Of a stretch of 64,000 bases of DNA, positions 1 to 9,849 are shown piece after piece (position 1 is the stretch's first letter; each line of letters begins with the position of its first letter). A program made the translations under genes and the position numbers. Source of the DNA: Sporothrix humicola (Eukaryota; Ascomycota; Sordariomycetes; Ophiostomatales; Ophiostomataceae); NCBI GenBank assembly GCA_021396245.1, contig WNYE01000090.1, positions 1 through 64,000 on the forward strand. The letters are read 5' to 3'. The notes under the pieces were generated by a model. It was given only the letters and a program-made list of their open reading frames with translations, searched no databases and was not told the origin of the DNA.

Positions 1-205
1 CAGCTCGAGGGTCCGCCGCCCTCTGGCCCAGGTCGAGGGTCCGCCGCTCCTTGGGCCAGGTCGAGGGTCCGCCGCCCCTTCAACTTAAGGGTCCACCGCC
101 CAACTCGAAGGTCCGCCGCTCTATGTGGGTGGGCTCAAGAGTCCGCCGCCCTTTAGCCCAACTCGAGGGTCCGCCGCCCTCCCAGCTCGAGGGTCCGTCG
201 CTTCT
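1..205. repeat. GC-rich imperfect tandem repeat
   Basis: About eight imperfect copies of a core reading GGTCCGCCGC, mostly preceded by CGAG or CTCGA, start near positions 10, 38, 66, 89, 110, 139, 168 and 193. Spacing is mostly about 28 bp (range 21-30). The copies differ by several substitutions, so the array is old. It runs off the left edge of the window. Read on the minus strand it would encode an Ala-Asp-Pro-Arg-like repeat that continues from the decayed stretch to its right. No family recognised. Confidence 0.8.
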
Positions 206-1100
206 TCGCCGAAAACTACCTTAGTTTTTTTTTTAAGCTTAAGTAAGATTTTGGCCATTTCGTGTATCTCGGTAACTCCCGTATTAATTAACTTGTTGAC
301 CATGTCCCGATTTGCTTATACAACAAGTGCCGTCCGCTTATTAACTTTTTCCACTTCTCGGCCGAGTATCTCCATCAATTACTTTTTACTCTCTTCTCTT
401 ACGACAGCACGCCATCTGCTCGTTCATCTTGCCTCATCGATGGTACATACATTGGTCGGAGGTTTTTTTTTCCCTTTGTACACTAGCTTCGGATGATTTC
501 TTTTATCGTTTTCAAAATGTTCCGAGCATTGTCTGTGCCAGATCTGATCTTGATTCCAGATAATTGTCCACCTATCAATTCGACAATGCGACACACTCCT
601 TCCTTCCTTGTAATCGTCGCGGCATTGAATGCTTTCACTTTGTGCTTAATTGAAACCCGTTCATTGTACGGAGAGGGTCGTAATCGGGATCCAAGGAGCG
701 ATCATACATTGTAGGCAATTGAACAATAATTTTGTGCTGTGTTTCTGTGACCGGGAACTTGGAACAACATGCATAGACGGCACGAATGAGAGACATCAAG
801 CACATGGCACGCGTGGCAATCATAGCAGTGCCGGTGAAGGTTACTGCCAATTGAATCCAAGCCATCTGGTTCGCTTTCACCGTATTATTCTTCCTCTTTT
901 CGTTTTTTCTTCGATTAGTTCGTTTATTGGGAGAAAAAGAAGCTGATTGTCTGGGTCGTTCCTCTATCTTTGCCTGCCCGGCCATCTCGACTACCTTCTG
1001 CAATTCGCCCCCATCTGTAAGGCGTGATCTGCCTCCACTCTGAGTTAAGTGGCCAGGGTGTGCTTTTGGCCGCATCTTGCACATCCATTTCCCCACACAC
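206..1100 (-). pseudogene. Possible decayed coding stretch (unknown origin)
   Basis: The minus strand from about 480 down to 206 reads as a protein-like, charged, coiled-coil-like sequence interrupted by stops at 424-426 (TGA), 379-381 (TAA) and 316-318 (TAA). From about 690 to 499 another minus frame is open for about 60 codons and also looks protein-like. A 153-codon minus frame covers 635-1096. This fits a gene or element broken by nonsense changes and at least one frameshift. The stops are of the kind that C-to-T change at CAA and CGA would give, as in repeat-induced point mutation, but that is inference. I recognise no domain. The alternative is chance open frames in non-coding DNA. Confidence 0.3.
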
Positions 1101-1295
1101 GTCGTCCTCTAAGAGTGACGTCTGTCAGTGCTCGAGTGTCGTCTTTTATGTTGCATGTTGCGTATTGTTTCTTGTGTCGCTTGTCGCGTAGGAGAATCGG
1201 AGTCGATCTTTCTTTAAAGATGGCCTTGACGGCCAACTTCTTACCTTGAGTTCAGTATACACAACTACCGACTGTCAATTCCACTTACTGTCGAC

Positions 1296-3207
1296 ATGGC
1301 CGACGTCCACAAAGCCACTAGCAGCAAACGGCTGACGCCTTGGCAGCTGTTCAAGGAGGTGTTCAACTGGTACCCGTCCGAGTATCCGTCGGAGGAGCGC
1401 AAGCTTCTCTTCAAACTGGACCTGTCGATTCTCGTGTTTGCGTGTCTTTGCTGTAAGTTCTTGTCACCTGATGTATTAATGTTGTCGACCTTGCTAACAA
1501 TGCAGTCTTTGTCAAGTATTTGGGTAAGCCTCCCTCTCGCTTTCACTAATATTTTTTCATTAATCGCATACTCATCACCCTGACATGCCTGGTAGACCAA
1601 ACCAACATTAGCAATGCCTATGTCTCGGGCCTTCAAGAAGACTTTGGCCTCTACGGCAACGAGCTGAACTACCTCAATGTCACCTACTTTACCGCCTATG
1701 TCGTTTTCCAAGTCCCAGGGCTGCTGCTCATGTCCCGGCCAAAACTTGCGCGCTGGCTGCTCCCGACGCTCGAAGTCCTGTGGGGCATCGCCACCTTTGC
1801 GACCAGCCGCACAACAAACGTCAAGCAGCTATACGCCATCCGGTTCCTCATCGGGATGCTCGAAGCTCCCGTCTTTGCCGGCACACACTTTATCCTGGGT
1901 GAGTTTCTTTTCCTCGCTCCGCTCGTATTTCTTTTTCTGTCCTCGCTCCACTCGCCTTTTCTTTTCTGTCCTCGCTTCGCTCGTTTTCTTCCTTTCTCTC
2001 GTCATCCCGTTCGCTGCGCTCACGCGATCACTCGATCACTCACTGACGCTCGCTCGCTCCAGGCTCTTGGTATGGCGGCCACGAACTCTTCAAGCGCGCC
2101 GGCACGTGGTTCATCTGCAACGCGCTCGGGTCCATGGTCAGCGGCTACCTCCAGGCCGCCGCCTACACAAATCTGTCGGGCGTCGGCGGCATGGAGGGCT
2201 GGCGATGGCTCTTCATCATTGACGGCGTCTTCACGATTCCTGTCGCCCTCCTGGGATACGTCATCTTCCCCGGCGTCCCCGACTCGCCAAAGCCGTTTCA
2301 CTTGACGGACGCAGACATTGTACTGGCCAAGCAAAGACTCACTCGCTTCAAAGTCCGGCGGCCGGGCCCGCTCGGTCTCGACGTCTTCAAGCGCTCCCTC
2401 AAGAGATGGCACATTTATGTCTTTGTGTTTTGTTACATGTACGTTTTTGGGTCCTCGCTTCGCTCGTTTTTCTTTCTTTTCTTTTTGTCCTCGCTTCGCT
2501 CGTTTCTCGTCCTCGTTGCTAACTATTGCCCCCCTTCCAGTTGCATGATTCTCTCTTCCTATCCCATCTCGTACATGAATCTGTGGCTCAAGTCCGAGGG
2601 TTACTCTGTGGTACAGGTCAACCGCCTTCCGACAGTCACGTATGCCATCAATATTGTCGCTTCCTGGCTCGGCACGACTCTCGCAGCCATCTATCCCTCG
2701 TGGATCATTTACACCATCATCGAAACCTGCTGCGTCTTTTCCACCATCTGCATGATCATCTGGAACATCCCCACGGGCCTCAAGTTCTTTTGCTGGTATC
2801 TGTACGGCGTGGCCGGCTGTGCCTCTCCCATCCTGTACTCGGCCGTTAACACGATTGTCCGGGACGACTCGGAAGAGCGCGCCCTGATTCTGGGATCGAT
2901 GATGACCGTCGGGTACTCGTTCAACATTTGGGTGCCCCTCTTGGTGTTTCCGACGGCCGGGCCCAATGGTGCACCCCGCTGGCGGAAAGGATGGCCGTTT
3001 ATTCTTGTGTTCTTTGTTCTGCTGTGGGCCGGTTTCGTGACGTCAATTCTCCTGCACAAGCGGGACCAGAAACGAAAGGTAGTCCATGCCGGAGGAGGGC
3101 CGCCGATCGACGGGACAGACAGTGAAGAAGAAGTTGAGTCGGCGGCGGTGTCATCGGCCGATGGGGAGGCGACAATCATCAACCAGACGGTGGAGGCAAA
3201 AGCATAG
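1296..3207 (+). CDS. MFS transporter, allantoate permease (Dal5-like anion symporter) family
   Basis: Plasma-membrane major facilitator of the fungal Dal5/anion:cation symporter family, whose members take up allantoate, nicotinate, pantothenate, biotin and similar organic anions; the substrate here cannot be told. Inferred exons are 1296-1452, 1506-1523 (an 18-nt microexon), 1596-1898, 2063-2438 and 2541-3207, giving 506 aa. Joining them restores the family hallmark KYLDQTNISNAYVSGL near residues 56-71, split by introns 1 and 2, which strongly supports the model. The RFLIGMLEAPVFAG segment is also typical, and about twelve hydrophobic segments are spread along the protein. The acidic C-terminal tail is probably cytoplasmic. 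The start is the first ATG of the family-like N-terminus. Introns 3 and 4 carry the CTCGCTYCGCTCG repeat described separately. The gene is convergent with the ferric reductase, about 280 bp away. Confidence 0.9.
1913..1999 (+). repeat. 29-bp tandem repeat inside MFS intron 3
   Basis: Intron 3 (1899-2062) contains the 13-mers CTCGCTCCGCTCG at 1913, CTCGCTCCACTCG at 1942 and CTCGCTTCGCTCG at 1971. They are exactly 29 bp apart and separated by T/C-rich spacers. The rest of the intron (about 2005-2060) is rich in ACTCGATC and GCTCG variants. Confidence 0.9.
2454..2502 (+). repeat. Intronic 13-mer pair in MFS intron 4
   Basis: CTCGCTTCGCTCG occurs identically at 2454-2466 and 2490-2502 inside intron 4 (2439-2540), separated by a T-rich spacer. 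It is identical to the third copy in intron 3. The 12-base core is a mirror palindrome. Confidence 0.9.
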
Positions 3208-3397
3208 GTGTGTAGCAAAAGATAAGAGGGGAGATACATGTTGCTATTTAAATCCTGAACATAACTTTATTTTTGCATTAAAATATGACAAGACCACGAT
3301 GTCACGAAGCCGGAGAAAAAGTAAATGAATGAACTCATCGAGGTAGGGTTAAAAGTAAAAAAAATTAGTGGGACGAGTTTGTGGTGGAGGAGACGTA

Positions 3398-3420
3398 TTT
3401 TGATTTTGATTTTGATTTTA
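3398..3420. repeat. TTTTGA hexamer microsatellite between convergent genes
   Basis: Just under four copies of TTTTGA lie in the roughly 280-bp gap between the convergent MFS and ferric reductase genes. On the reductase sense strand it reads (AAAATC)n, about 66-88 bases after its stop. Otherwise the gap is AT-rich and holds no gene. Confidence 0.85.
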
Positions 3421-3485
3421 TGTAAATAAATATGGTATCACGGTAAAATAGGAAGAGCAAATTCAAAAGGTTATGAAGCCACCAC

Positions 3486-5324
3486 TCAGCTCGTGAAAGC
3501 CTCCTGGTGCAGCCACACTTCCGACGCACCGGCACCGCCCGCGAGAATTCTGCGCTGCTCGGCAGCACATGCGGCAGCAACATCGTGGGCCATCGAGGAC
3601 GGACCGCAGACGGCCACTCCAATAGTGCGGTTTGCTGCGGAAGAGGCAGACTTGACGAGAGCCAACAAATCGGCTTGGCCGCGGCGGTACTGAATATCGA
3701 GACCGGAAACGGAAGATGTGGCGGCGCCGTCGACAGACGGAGAAGAGCCAGTCGACGTCACTGCTTTCTCGTCGCCCGAGACGTCTTCGTGGACGCTGCC
3801 GTTGGCGCCCTGGACAGAAGCTGCTTCGCCGGTCGAGTGGAGGACGACCTTAACTCCCTGAAGACCACCATACTTTTCCGACATTATCCTCAGTGCATCG
3901 ATGAACCATGTCCGCAGGCCAGGATCGCGGCTGGAGACGATAGCCAGGAACTCGCGAGACTGAGAATGGCTCTCAGCACTCTTCCTCCTCTCTAACCAGT
4001 CCTCCACGAGCCCCAGGGCAAAACCAGCACCGGCACCACCAGCAATGACTGCCGTCAAATCAAACCCGTCGTCCCATCGGTGCGGGACGCCGCCGTAGGG
4101 GCCTTCGATAAACAGTGGGACCGAGACGTCGGGCTGTTTCTTGGCCAGGGCGGCGAGGCGGCCGGTGACGCCGCCGCGGGGGCGGAGGTAGAAGAGGGCG
4201 TCGCTTTCCGGGGAGGAAGAGACGCTGCAGACGGTGAACGGATGCGCGGTCAGGGCGTGGACGCCGCCGGTCAAGAAGCGCAGGTACAAGTGCTGGCCGG
4301 GGCGCCACTTGAGACGACGGCCGCCTTTGTTTTTGTCGGTGGTCGACGGCACCGAAACTCGGAGAGTGTGTTCCGACACGAGCTCGAGATGGGCCGTCCG
4401 GAGCCCGTGGGCAAAGTACGTGCGGCCGACGGCAAACAGGAGCGATGCGAGATAGACGGCGCCGGCGGCGACGAAATAGTCCCACGAGGTCAGGGTGTGG
4501 TCGCAGTGGATAAACAGAAAGACGACAAACACGAGGGCCAAGAAAAAGTGCAGGGCCTTGAATACTTCGTAGGCGCGGTGGCGGATAAAGGGCAGCGACA
4601 GAAACGTGAGTCCGGCCTGCGCAATGAGGGCAATCACGCCCGTCAGCCACTGGGCGCCACTGTTCCAGTTCTCTGACAGAGCACCGGGCGTCTTGGCACC
4701 AAAGACAATGAACGGGAACGTGTGGATGAGGGCGAGGACCAGCATGCCCCAGGCGGCCATGAGATGGAAAATAATCAGCTTTTCCGGAGCAACACCGGTC
4801 AGGGCCGTCACGAGGTTGGCCTTTGCGCCGAACGCTAGGATAAACGGCAGGCAGGCCAGCGACAAGTAGCCCGTCCGCGTGGCGATGGGCGGAGAGTCGC
4901 CGTAGTGGGCGTCGGTCGGCCAATAATACGGCTTGGGGCCGAGTGTGCAGCCGGCAAAGTAGACGGTGCCGGCCACACCAAGTAAACAAACGCCGACGGA
5001 CGGGCTGTTCCATTTTAGAGAGTGGAGGCGGATGTTTGGGTAGGCGAGGGACCGGATGCCGGCCAGGAGTCGGAGGTATGGCCGGCGGCGGCGGACGGAA
5101 GGCGACAGAAATCGAGTGCAGGCGTAGCCGATGATGAAGACGGCGATTGTCGCAACAAAAAAGTAGGTGCCGGCGCGGGCGTAGACAAGATCGGCTATGT
5201 ACCAGTTGACCCATCGGCGCCACTTGTACTCGCACTGCTCCTGGGTCATGGTGCATGATGTGGCGCGGGACGAGTGGAAGACGATCGGCGAAGAGAGCCA
5301 CTTGTAGGGCATGTCCATGTCCAT
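3486..5324 (-). CDS. Ferric/cupric-chelate reductase (FRE family, NADPH oxidase-like)
   Basis: Membrane metalloreductase that moves electrons from NADPH through FAD and two haems to extracellular Fe3+ or Cu2+ before uptake. It is a single uninterrupted frame of 612 aa, a usual length for the family. The ferric reductase transmembrane domain spans about residues 150-300. The bis-haem histidines are H187/H201 and H259/H273, each pair 14 residues apart as the family requires. The FAD-binding HPFT motif is at 361-364. The NADPH region includes GPYGG (409-413), the Gly-rich GGAGAGFALG (430-439) and a C-terminal VCGPSSM. The N-terminal Met-Asp run (MDMDM) offers alternative starts at M3 and M5. The leader holds two strong hairpins, one ending 10 nt before the ATG. 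The exact metal is not determinable. Confidence 0.92.
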   Translation of the reverse strand: MDMDMPYKWLSSPIVFHSSRATSCTMTQEQCEYKWRRWVNWYIADLVYARAGTYFFVATIAVFIIGYACTRFLSPSVRRRRPYLRLLAGIRSLAYPNIRLHSLKWNSPSVGVCLLGVAGTVYFAGCTLGPKPYYWPTDAHYGDSPPIATRTGYLSLACLPFILAFGAKANLVTALTGVAPEKLIIFHLMAAWGMLVLALIHTFPFIVFGAKTPGALSENWNSGAQWLTGVIALIAQAGLTFLSLPFIRHRAYEVFKALHFFLALVFVVFLFIHCDHTLTSWDYFVAAGAVYLASLLFAVGRTYFAHGLRTAHLELVSEHTLRVSVPSTTDKNKGGRRLKWRPGQHLYLRFLTGGVHALTAHPFTVCSVSSSPESDALFYLRPRGGVTGRLAALAKKQPDVSVPLFIEGPYGGVPHRWDDGFDLTAVIAGGAGAGFALGLVEDWLERRKSAESHSQSREFLAIVSSRDPGLRTWFIDALRIMSEKYGGLQGVKVVLHSTGEAASVQGANGSVHEDVSGDEKAVTSTGSSPSVDGAATSSVSGLDIQYRRGQADLLALVKSASSAANRTIGVAVCGPSSMAHDVAAACAAEQRRILAGGAGASEVWLHQEAFTS

Positions 5325-5334
5325 GATGAGAGGA

Positions 5335-5395
5335 GACTCTCACGAAGTGAGAGTCAAAGTCGAGGCTGTGTTCTTTGAGACTCACGGAGTGAGTC
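5335..5395 (-). promoter_or_regulatory. Two perfect stem-loops in the ferric reductase 5' leader
   Basis: 5335-5355 is a perfect 9-bp inverted repeat (GACTCTCAC/GTGAGAGTC) around a 3-nt loop. 5379-5395 is a perfect 7-bp inverted repeat (GACTCAC/GTGAGTC), also with a 3-nt loop. On the sense strand the loops read TCC then TTC. The nearer hairpin ends 10 nt before the ATG at 5324, so if transcribed it could hinder ribosome loading or bind a factor. A palindromic DNA-binding site is the alternative. Confidence 0.6.
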
Positions 5396-5585
5396 GATGA
5401 TTTGGTGATAATGTCCGTTTGTTCGTTGGCGTCGATTTGTTGATGGTTTGATGCCAAGATGTGGCTTGCAAGGACGGGATGATGGAGGCAAGAAAAAAAG
5501 AGAAAGAAGAGACGAAGAGAGACGGCAAAATAGAAGAGAAACGTGAAAGAGAAATGCAAATGAAGTGGGAAAGGGGAGATGGCTG

Positions 5586-5591
5586 TATATA
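5586..5591 (-). promoter_or_regulatory. Candidate TATA box for ferric reductase
   Basis: TATATA lies 262 bp upstream of the ATG at 5324, flanked by purine-rich sequence on the plus strand (CT-rich on the sense strand), a common arrangement in fungal promoters. The site is a short motif and could be chance. Confidence 0.3.
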
Positions 5592-7644
5592 TTGTGTCGA
5601 CGTTTCTTCCTTCTTTCTATTGCTTATTGTTTTGTGTTATTGCTTGTTGATATTCTTATTTTTCTTTCTTTCCCCCTCTCTCTTATTTCTCTCTTCTTTC
5701 TTACGTGCTCACGCTCATGCTCCTTGTCATTGCATTGCCGCCGGCAATTCCTTTTTGGGATTTTGAGTCGTCAGAAAAACGAGACAAGTTGTATCAAAGT
5801 TGCGTCCAAGTCGAGGTGAGTTGATTGTTTCAAAGTATGGATGGAAATATTGACTGCAAGAGTACCGTTGAATGTCGCATGCCAAGAGACTACCGCCCCC
5901 GGCTGCAGGTGAGCAAGTTTGCGCGGCTTTGTGCGGGCCGTGTTGTAAGAGGTTTTTGGGCGACAACTTACAAGTACATTGATGGACAGTTTGGAGGAAA
6001 ACAGGGACAGAATTTATTAATTTGGATGCGTTGATTGACTGAGGGGTCGTTATTATTTTGACTTGTTTTTGTTCTTTTCAATAATTTTCTTATTGTCCTA
6101 TTGTATGCCTTGTGTGTCGTCGTATTTCTCTTTCCCAGAAATGCACCCTCGTCCCAAATGACCAAGACATTTCATCGAAGCAATGCCGATCACTTACAAG
6201 TCGACCACTGAACGTGCGCAGATTTGCAGATTTGGAGATGCACTCGATGGAGAAATGGAGAAAAGGTAAGGTACAAGAGACAAAAGGTACCACAAATAAC
6301 ACGCGGTCCGCGCGGTGCGACAGAATTTCGAACTCGACTGGAATGTGTCGCCTGCGTTTTCTGGGGTTTCCTGGGACCTCGTGTGACTCTGTACCTTTTT
6401 GTGTTTTCTTTTGTGTCTTCTTTTGAGACTGTACCTTATGCTGTGCCATTCTTTGCATCTTTCCCCTCAATTGTATTTCTCTGTGCAAATCCTCTCTTCT
6501 TATTTTGTGCCCCTATTATTGCTCTCTTTTTATTGGCCATGTCAATCCCTCATCCGTGTCGCCTCTCAATCAAGGGTTATTAACAAGCACATTATGAATA
6601 ACCGGCAAAATGCGAAATGAAAATGCAGACGAGAAAGGCAGTCACTACCGCTTTTGTCGCGGCCAATTGGCCCTCTCTCTTTCAAATAGAAATGAACATC
6701 TCCTCTCTCCCTCTCCCCAGACAAGCTTTTCTGATGATCACTGTTTCCATCCCCAGATGCGCAATGCATGGTCTGTCTTCCGTCTTGAGATGTTCCGAGA
6801 TGTCAAGTCTTGTGTTCCGTGTTCCGTCTTTGTTCTCCGTAATATTCCCAGGTTTTCACAGTGGCGGTACCCATGATGGTGAAATGATGATGCAAAATCG
6901 GCACCGAGTCGCTGATGAAAAGGATGCTGGTCTACTGTTATTGTCTGTCACAGACTCGATTGTCTTGTTCACCTCTCAATTTTCGCCTTTCAACTGCCGA
7001 CGGCGCACAAGTAAATCTCCAGGAGCGAAACATGGTCCACCTGTCACTGTCGACTGTCACTTTTAAGAACTGCTCTTTGTGCCACTGCCTGTCAAACACG
7101 GAGATTGCCATGTGGTATTGTCGTACAAACATGCGGTACAGGTTGGCAGAAAAGAGGACTGACAGTGGATTTGATGATTTAATGATTGATGACAAAGACA
7201 AGAAAATATCAACACCACCCACATCTCTACGCCTCATCTACGCCTTCTCGGCTAAAACTGCTTGCCGGACAGCCATGTCCCGGTGAGGAGATGCTTAGAT
7301 GCTCGGTAAGTAGATGGGGGAGGAGATTGCAATTGATGTCAGCTGATAGTATGATTCTTTTTGACGGACAGACCTCGCAGCAATTTTGTCTGCAATTTTG
7401 TCCGTAAATCCTCTGTTTGATGAATATTGGTGCTCGGATGTGGCTGGTCTTGCCCAAAGTGTTTATTGCGGTCAAGCACTCCGGCTAATGGCATAACCCG
7501 TTGTTCCGTTGTTTACCGTTGTTTATTTTGTATCCGTTTTTGTATCCCGTTTTTGTTTTCCTTTGCATATCCCGCTGTAAATGGCGCGCCTTCAATGTCC
7601 GGTCCGGAGTCAGGTCAAGGTCAAAGCTCGAACAAGCTTTCTCA

Positions 7645-7650
7645 TATATA
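7645..7650 (+). promoter_or_regulatory. Candidate TATA box for carboxylesterase
   Basis: TATATA lies 64 bp upstream of the chosen ATG at 7714. This position supports starting at 7714 rather than at the upstream in-frame ATGs of the open frame, because transcripts begun here would lack those. Confidence 0.4.
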
Positions 7651-7713
7651 GGTTCTCGTGGAATCGATTTTGAAGAAAGGTATCGCAATGTAGTCAACAT
7701 CACCACCACCGAC

Positions 7714-9849
7714 ATGGCTAGATCACTCGCTCTCCTGGCGGCCTTGGGGGCGCCCGCCTCGGCCCTCTTTACCGGCGGCGGCCTCTCGATTTTGTCGCAG
7801 AACAACCTGGATGGCGCAGCCAGCGACGGCAGTGCAGCCATTCTCGTTCACCAGCCCTCGCCGTTTAGCGCAGCGTCGACGAGCTGCAAGCTGCTCGGAG
7901 AGGAGGCGTGGCGGCCAGAGAACTCGTCGTTTACGACAGCCCTTTCCAGCGCGCTCAACTACCGACAGTTCCAGGGACTGGCTGCGGCAGACCAGCAGTA
8001 CTGGATCGGCAAGACTTCGGACAAAGCGGATGAGTGCCGAGTGATCACCGCGGCCGGCAACGTGACAAATGCCGACTGCCTGAAAGAGTATCCTGTGCTC
8101 TGCACGCAGAGTGCGGCGGTGTCAAACGGGTCGACGGTCAACACGGAAAACGGGCAGGCGTGGCGGGTGACGCAGTCGGTCAACGGCACATTCTTGACGG
8201 GCTACCGAGACTTGCATGTGTGGAAGTTCCGCGGCGTTCGGTACGCGGACACGCCCAAACGGTTCGAGTATGCCCAGCGGGCCACCTTCGACGGCACAAA
8301 GTCTCTCGACCCCATCCTCGCGGTGACGGCCGGCGCCGACTGCGTGCAGCCGATCGGCGAGGTCAAGAGCGGCAGCAGCGAGGACTGTCTGTTTGCCAAC
8401 GTGTGGACGCCGTATCTGCCGCGGATGGGCCATGATGAGCCTGCGCAACTAAAGCCCGTGATGCTGTACCTGTACGGCGGCGGCTTTACGTCTGGCAGCG
8501 GCAAGAACCCGAATACGGACGGCACCAATCTCGCTTCAAGAGGCGACGTGGTGGTTGTGTCGGTCAACTACAGAGTCGGCAATGCCGGCTTCCTGGCTTT
8601 CGACGACGGTGTTCATAAAGGCAACTATGCGCTGTCGGACATGGTGGCCGCGTTGGAGTGGGTGCGGGACTACATCCAGTACTTTGGCGGTGATTCCTCC
8701 AAAGTGACCGTCTTTGGAGAGTCGGCAGGCGCCCAGGCCACACACATTCTGCTGGGCTCTCCCAGAGCAAAGGGCCTGTTCCACCGGGCGATTATGCAGT
8801 CTGATCCGCAGGGCTACCCGAGAAACGGCAAGTTTGCCTGGATGCAGTACGACACGCCGGCACAGAGCTACAAGGGAAGGACCGCCCGAGTCCTGGCCGA
8901 TGCCGGCTGCGGAAACTCGAGCGATGCCGCCTCTGCGATTGCGTGTCTCGGCAAGCTCAGCGGCTTCGAGCTGACGAACCTGACGACGAATGTCAACAGC
9001 GCTGTCATCGACGGTGTCTATCTCACCGAGCCGTGGCTGGTCGTCAACGGAACGTCGGTCAACCCGGGCCTGTCGAGCAACGTTTCGGTCATGACCGGCG
9101 TCAACCGCGACGAGTCGGGCGTGTTGGTGGACGACTATCCGGGGAATGCCACGACGTTTGGGGAGTATCTGGCCAGCAAAGTCGGCACGCACTTTGGCCT
9201 GCCAAAAGAGGCGTCCTCTCAGGTAGCCAGCGCGGCCTCTGTCTCTCAGGCGTTTGGCATCTCCCTCAACTCGACCGACCCCGCCGCAATCTTCAACGCC
9301 AGCATGAGCATCGCCACCATTGGCGAGTTTACCTGCTACGACCTGGCCAAGGCCTACTCGGCGGCCAAGCACGACACGTTCAAGTCCACCTACGTCTACC
9401 AGTTCAACCGCACGTACCAGACGGCCGGCTACACGAAGCCGTGGTGTACCCCACAAAAGACCGAGGCAAGGCCGCACGGCGACCCCGACAGCGAGTACTA
9501 CAAGTGCCATGCCGGCGAGCAGATGGTCGTCTTTGCCACCGAGGCGCGCGGCAACCAGCCCGACCGTGACGGCCTCGACGTGCCGTTTATGCAGCTCGTG
9601 GTCGACTACTGGTCGACATTTGCACGGAATGGCGACCCAAATCCGTCGGTCGAGTATCTCAAAGTGAGAGGCCACAATGCGACCCTCCAACAAGTTCAGG
9701 CTACCGGAAAGTGGGAGTCTGTCAACGCCACGTCGCCGACTGTCCGTGTTCTCCAGTGGAACGGCGCCCAGGTTCCCTTCACCGACAAGGAAAGGTGTGC
9801 CGCTCTGGGCATTCCCCTGGATGTCTTGGAGACCTACAACAAGGTGTAG
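7714..9849 (+). CDS. Secreted type-B carboxylesterase/lipase
   Basis: Alpha/beta hydrolase of the cholinesterase/type-B carboxylesterase family, hydrolysing ester bonds of lipids, xenobiotics or plant compounds; the substrate is unknown. The open frame begins further upstream, but the ATG at 7714 gives 711 aa starting with a hydrophobic signal peptide (MARSLALLAALGAPASA), so export is likely. Catalytic residues visible: Ser337 in FGESAGA, Glu467 in NRDESG and His599 in CHAGEQ. The YLYGGGF segment is the usual oxyanion-hole Gly loop. Residues about 18-150 form a Cys-containing N-terminal region before the hydrolase fold, making this longer than a typical 550-aa member. Many N-x-S/T sites fit secretion. 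There are no introns. It is convergent with the ABC transporter. Confidence 0.9.
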   Translation: MARSLALLAALGAPASALFTGGGLSILSQNNLDGAASDGSAAILVHQPSPFSAASTSCKLLGEEAWRPENSSFTTALSSALNYRQFQGLAAADQQYWIGKTSDKADECRVITAAGNVTNADCLKEYPVLCTQSAAVSNGSTVNTENGQAWRVTQSVNGTFLTGYRDLHVWKFRGVRYADTPKRFEYAQRATFDGTKSLDPILAVTAGADCVQPIGEVKSGSSEDCLFANVWTPYLPRMGHDEPAQLKPVMLYLYGGGFTSGSGKNPNTDGTNLASRGDVVVVSVNYRVGNAGFLAFDDGVHKGNYALSDMVAALEWVRDYIQYFGGDSSKVTVFGESAGAQATHILLGSPRAKGLFHRAIMQSDPQGYPRNGKFAWMQYDTPAQSYKGRTARVLADAGCGNSSDAASAIACLGKLSGFELTNLTTNVNSAVIDGVYLTEPWLVVNGTSVNPGLSSNVSVMTGVNRDESGVLVDDYPGNATTFGEYLASKVGTHFGLPKEASSQVASAASVSQAFGISLNSTDPAAIFNASMSIATIGEFTCYDLAKAYSAAKHDTFKSTYVYQFNRTYQTAGYTKPWCTPQKTEARPHGDPDSEYYKCHAGEQMVVFATEARGNQPDRDGLDVPFMQLVVDYWSTFARNGDPNPSVEYLKVRGHNATLQQVQATGKWESVNATSPTVRVLQWNGAQVPFTDKERCAALGIPLDVLETYNKV

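Larger units (their letters stand above)
5325..7713. other. Divergent intergenic region, ferric reductase / carboxylesterase
   Basis: About 2.4 kb without a gene I can support. Apart from the leader hairpins and two TATA-like sites it holds T/C-rich stretches (about 5610-5700) and scattered short frames with no recognisable domain. It should contain both promoters. Confidence 0.7.

Noticed and set aside
143..150. Cys for Lys in the first Walker A of the ABC transporter as a broken pump (residue numbers)
   Set aside because: This substitution is the normal state of fungal PDR transporters, so it is not a defect.
4060..5559. 499-codon minus frame overlapping the ferric reductase
   Set aside because: An out-of-frame shadow of the reductase; its translation is Arg/Pro/His-rich without motifs.
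8536..9693. 385-codon minus frame antisense to the carboxylesterase
   Set aside because: Codon-bias artefact opposite a gene with an intact catalytic triad.
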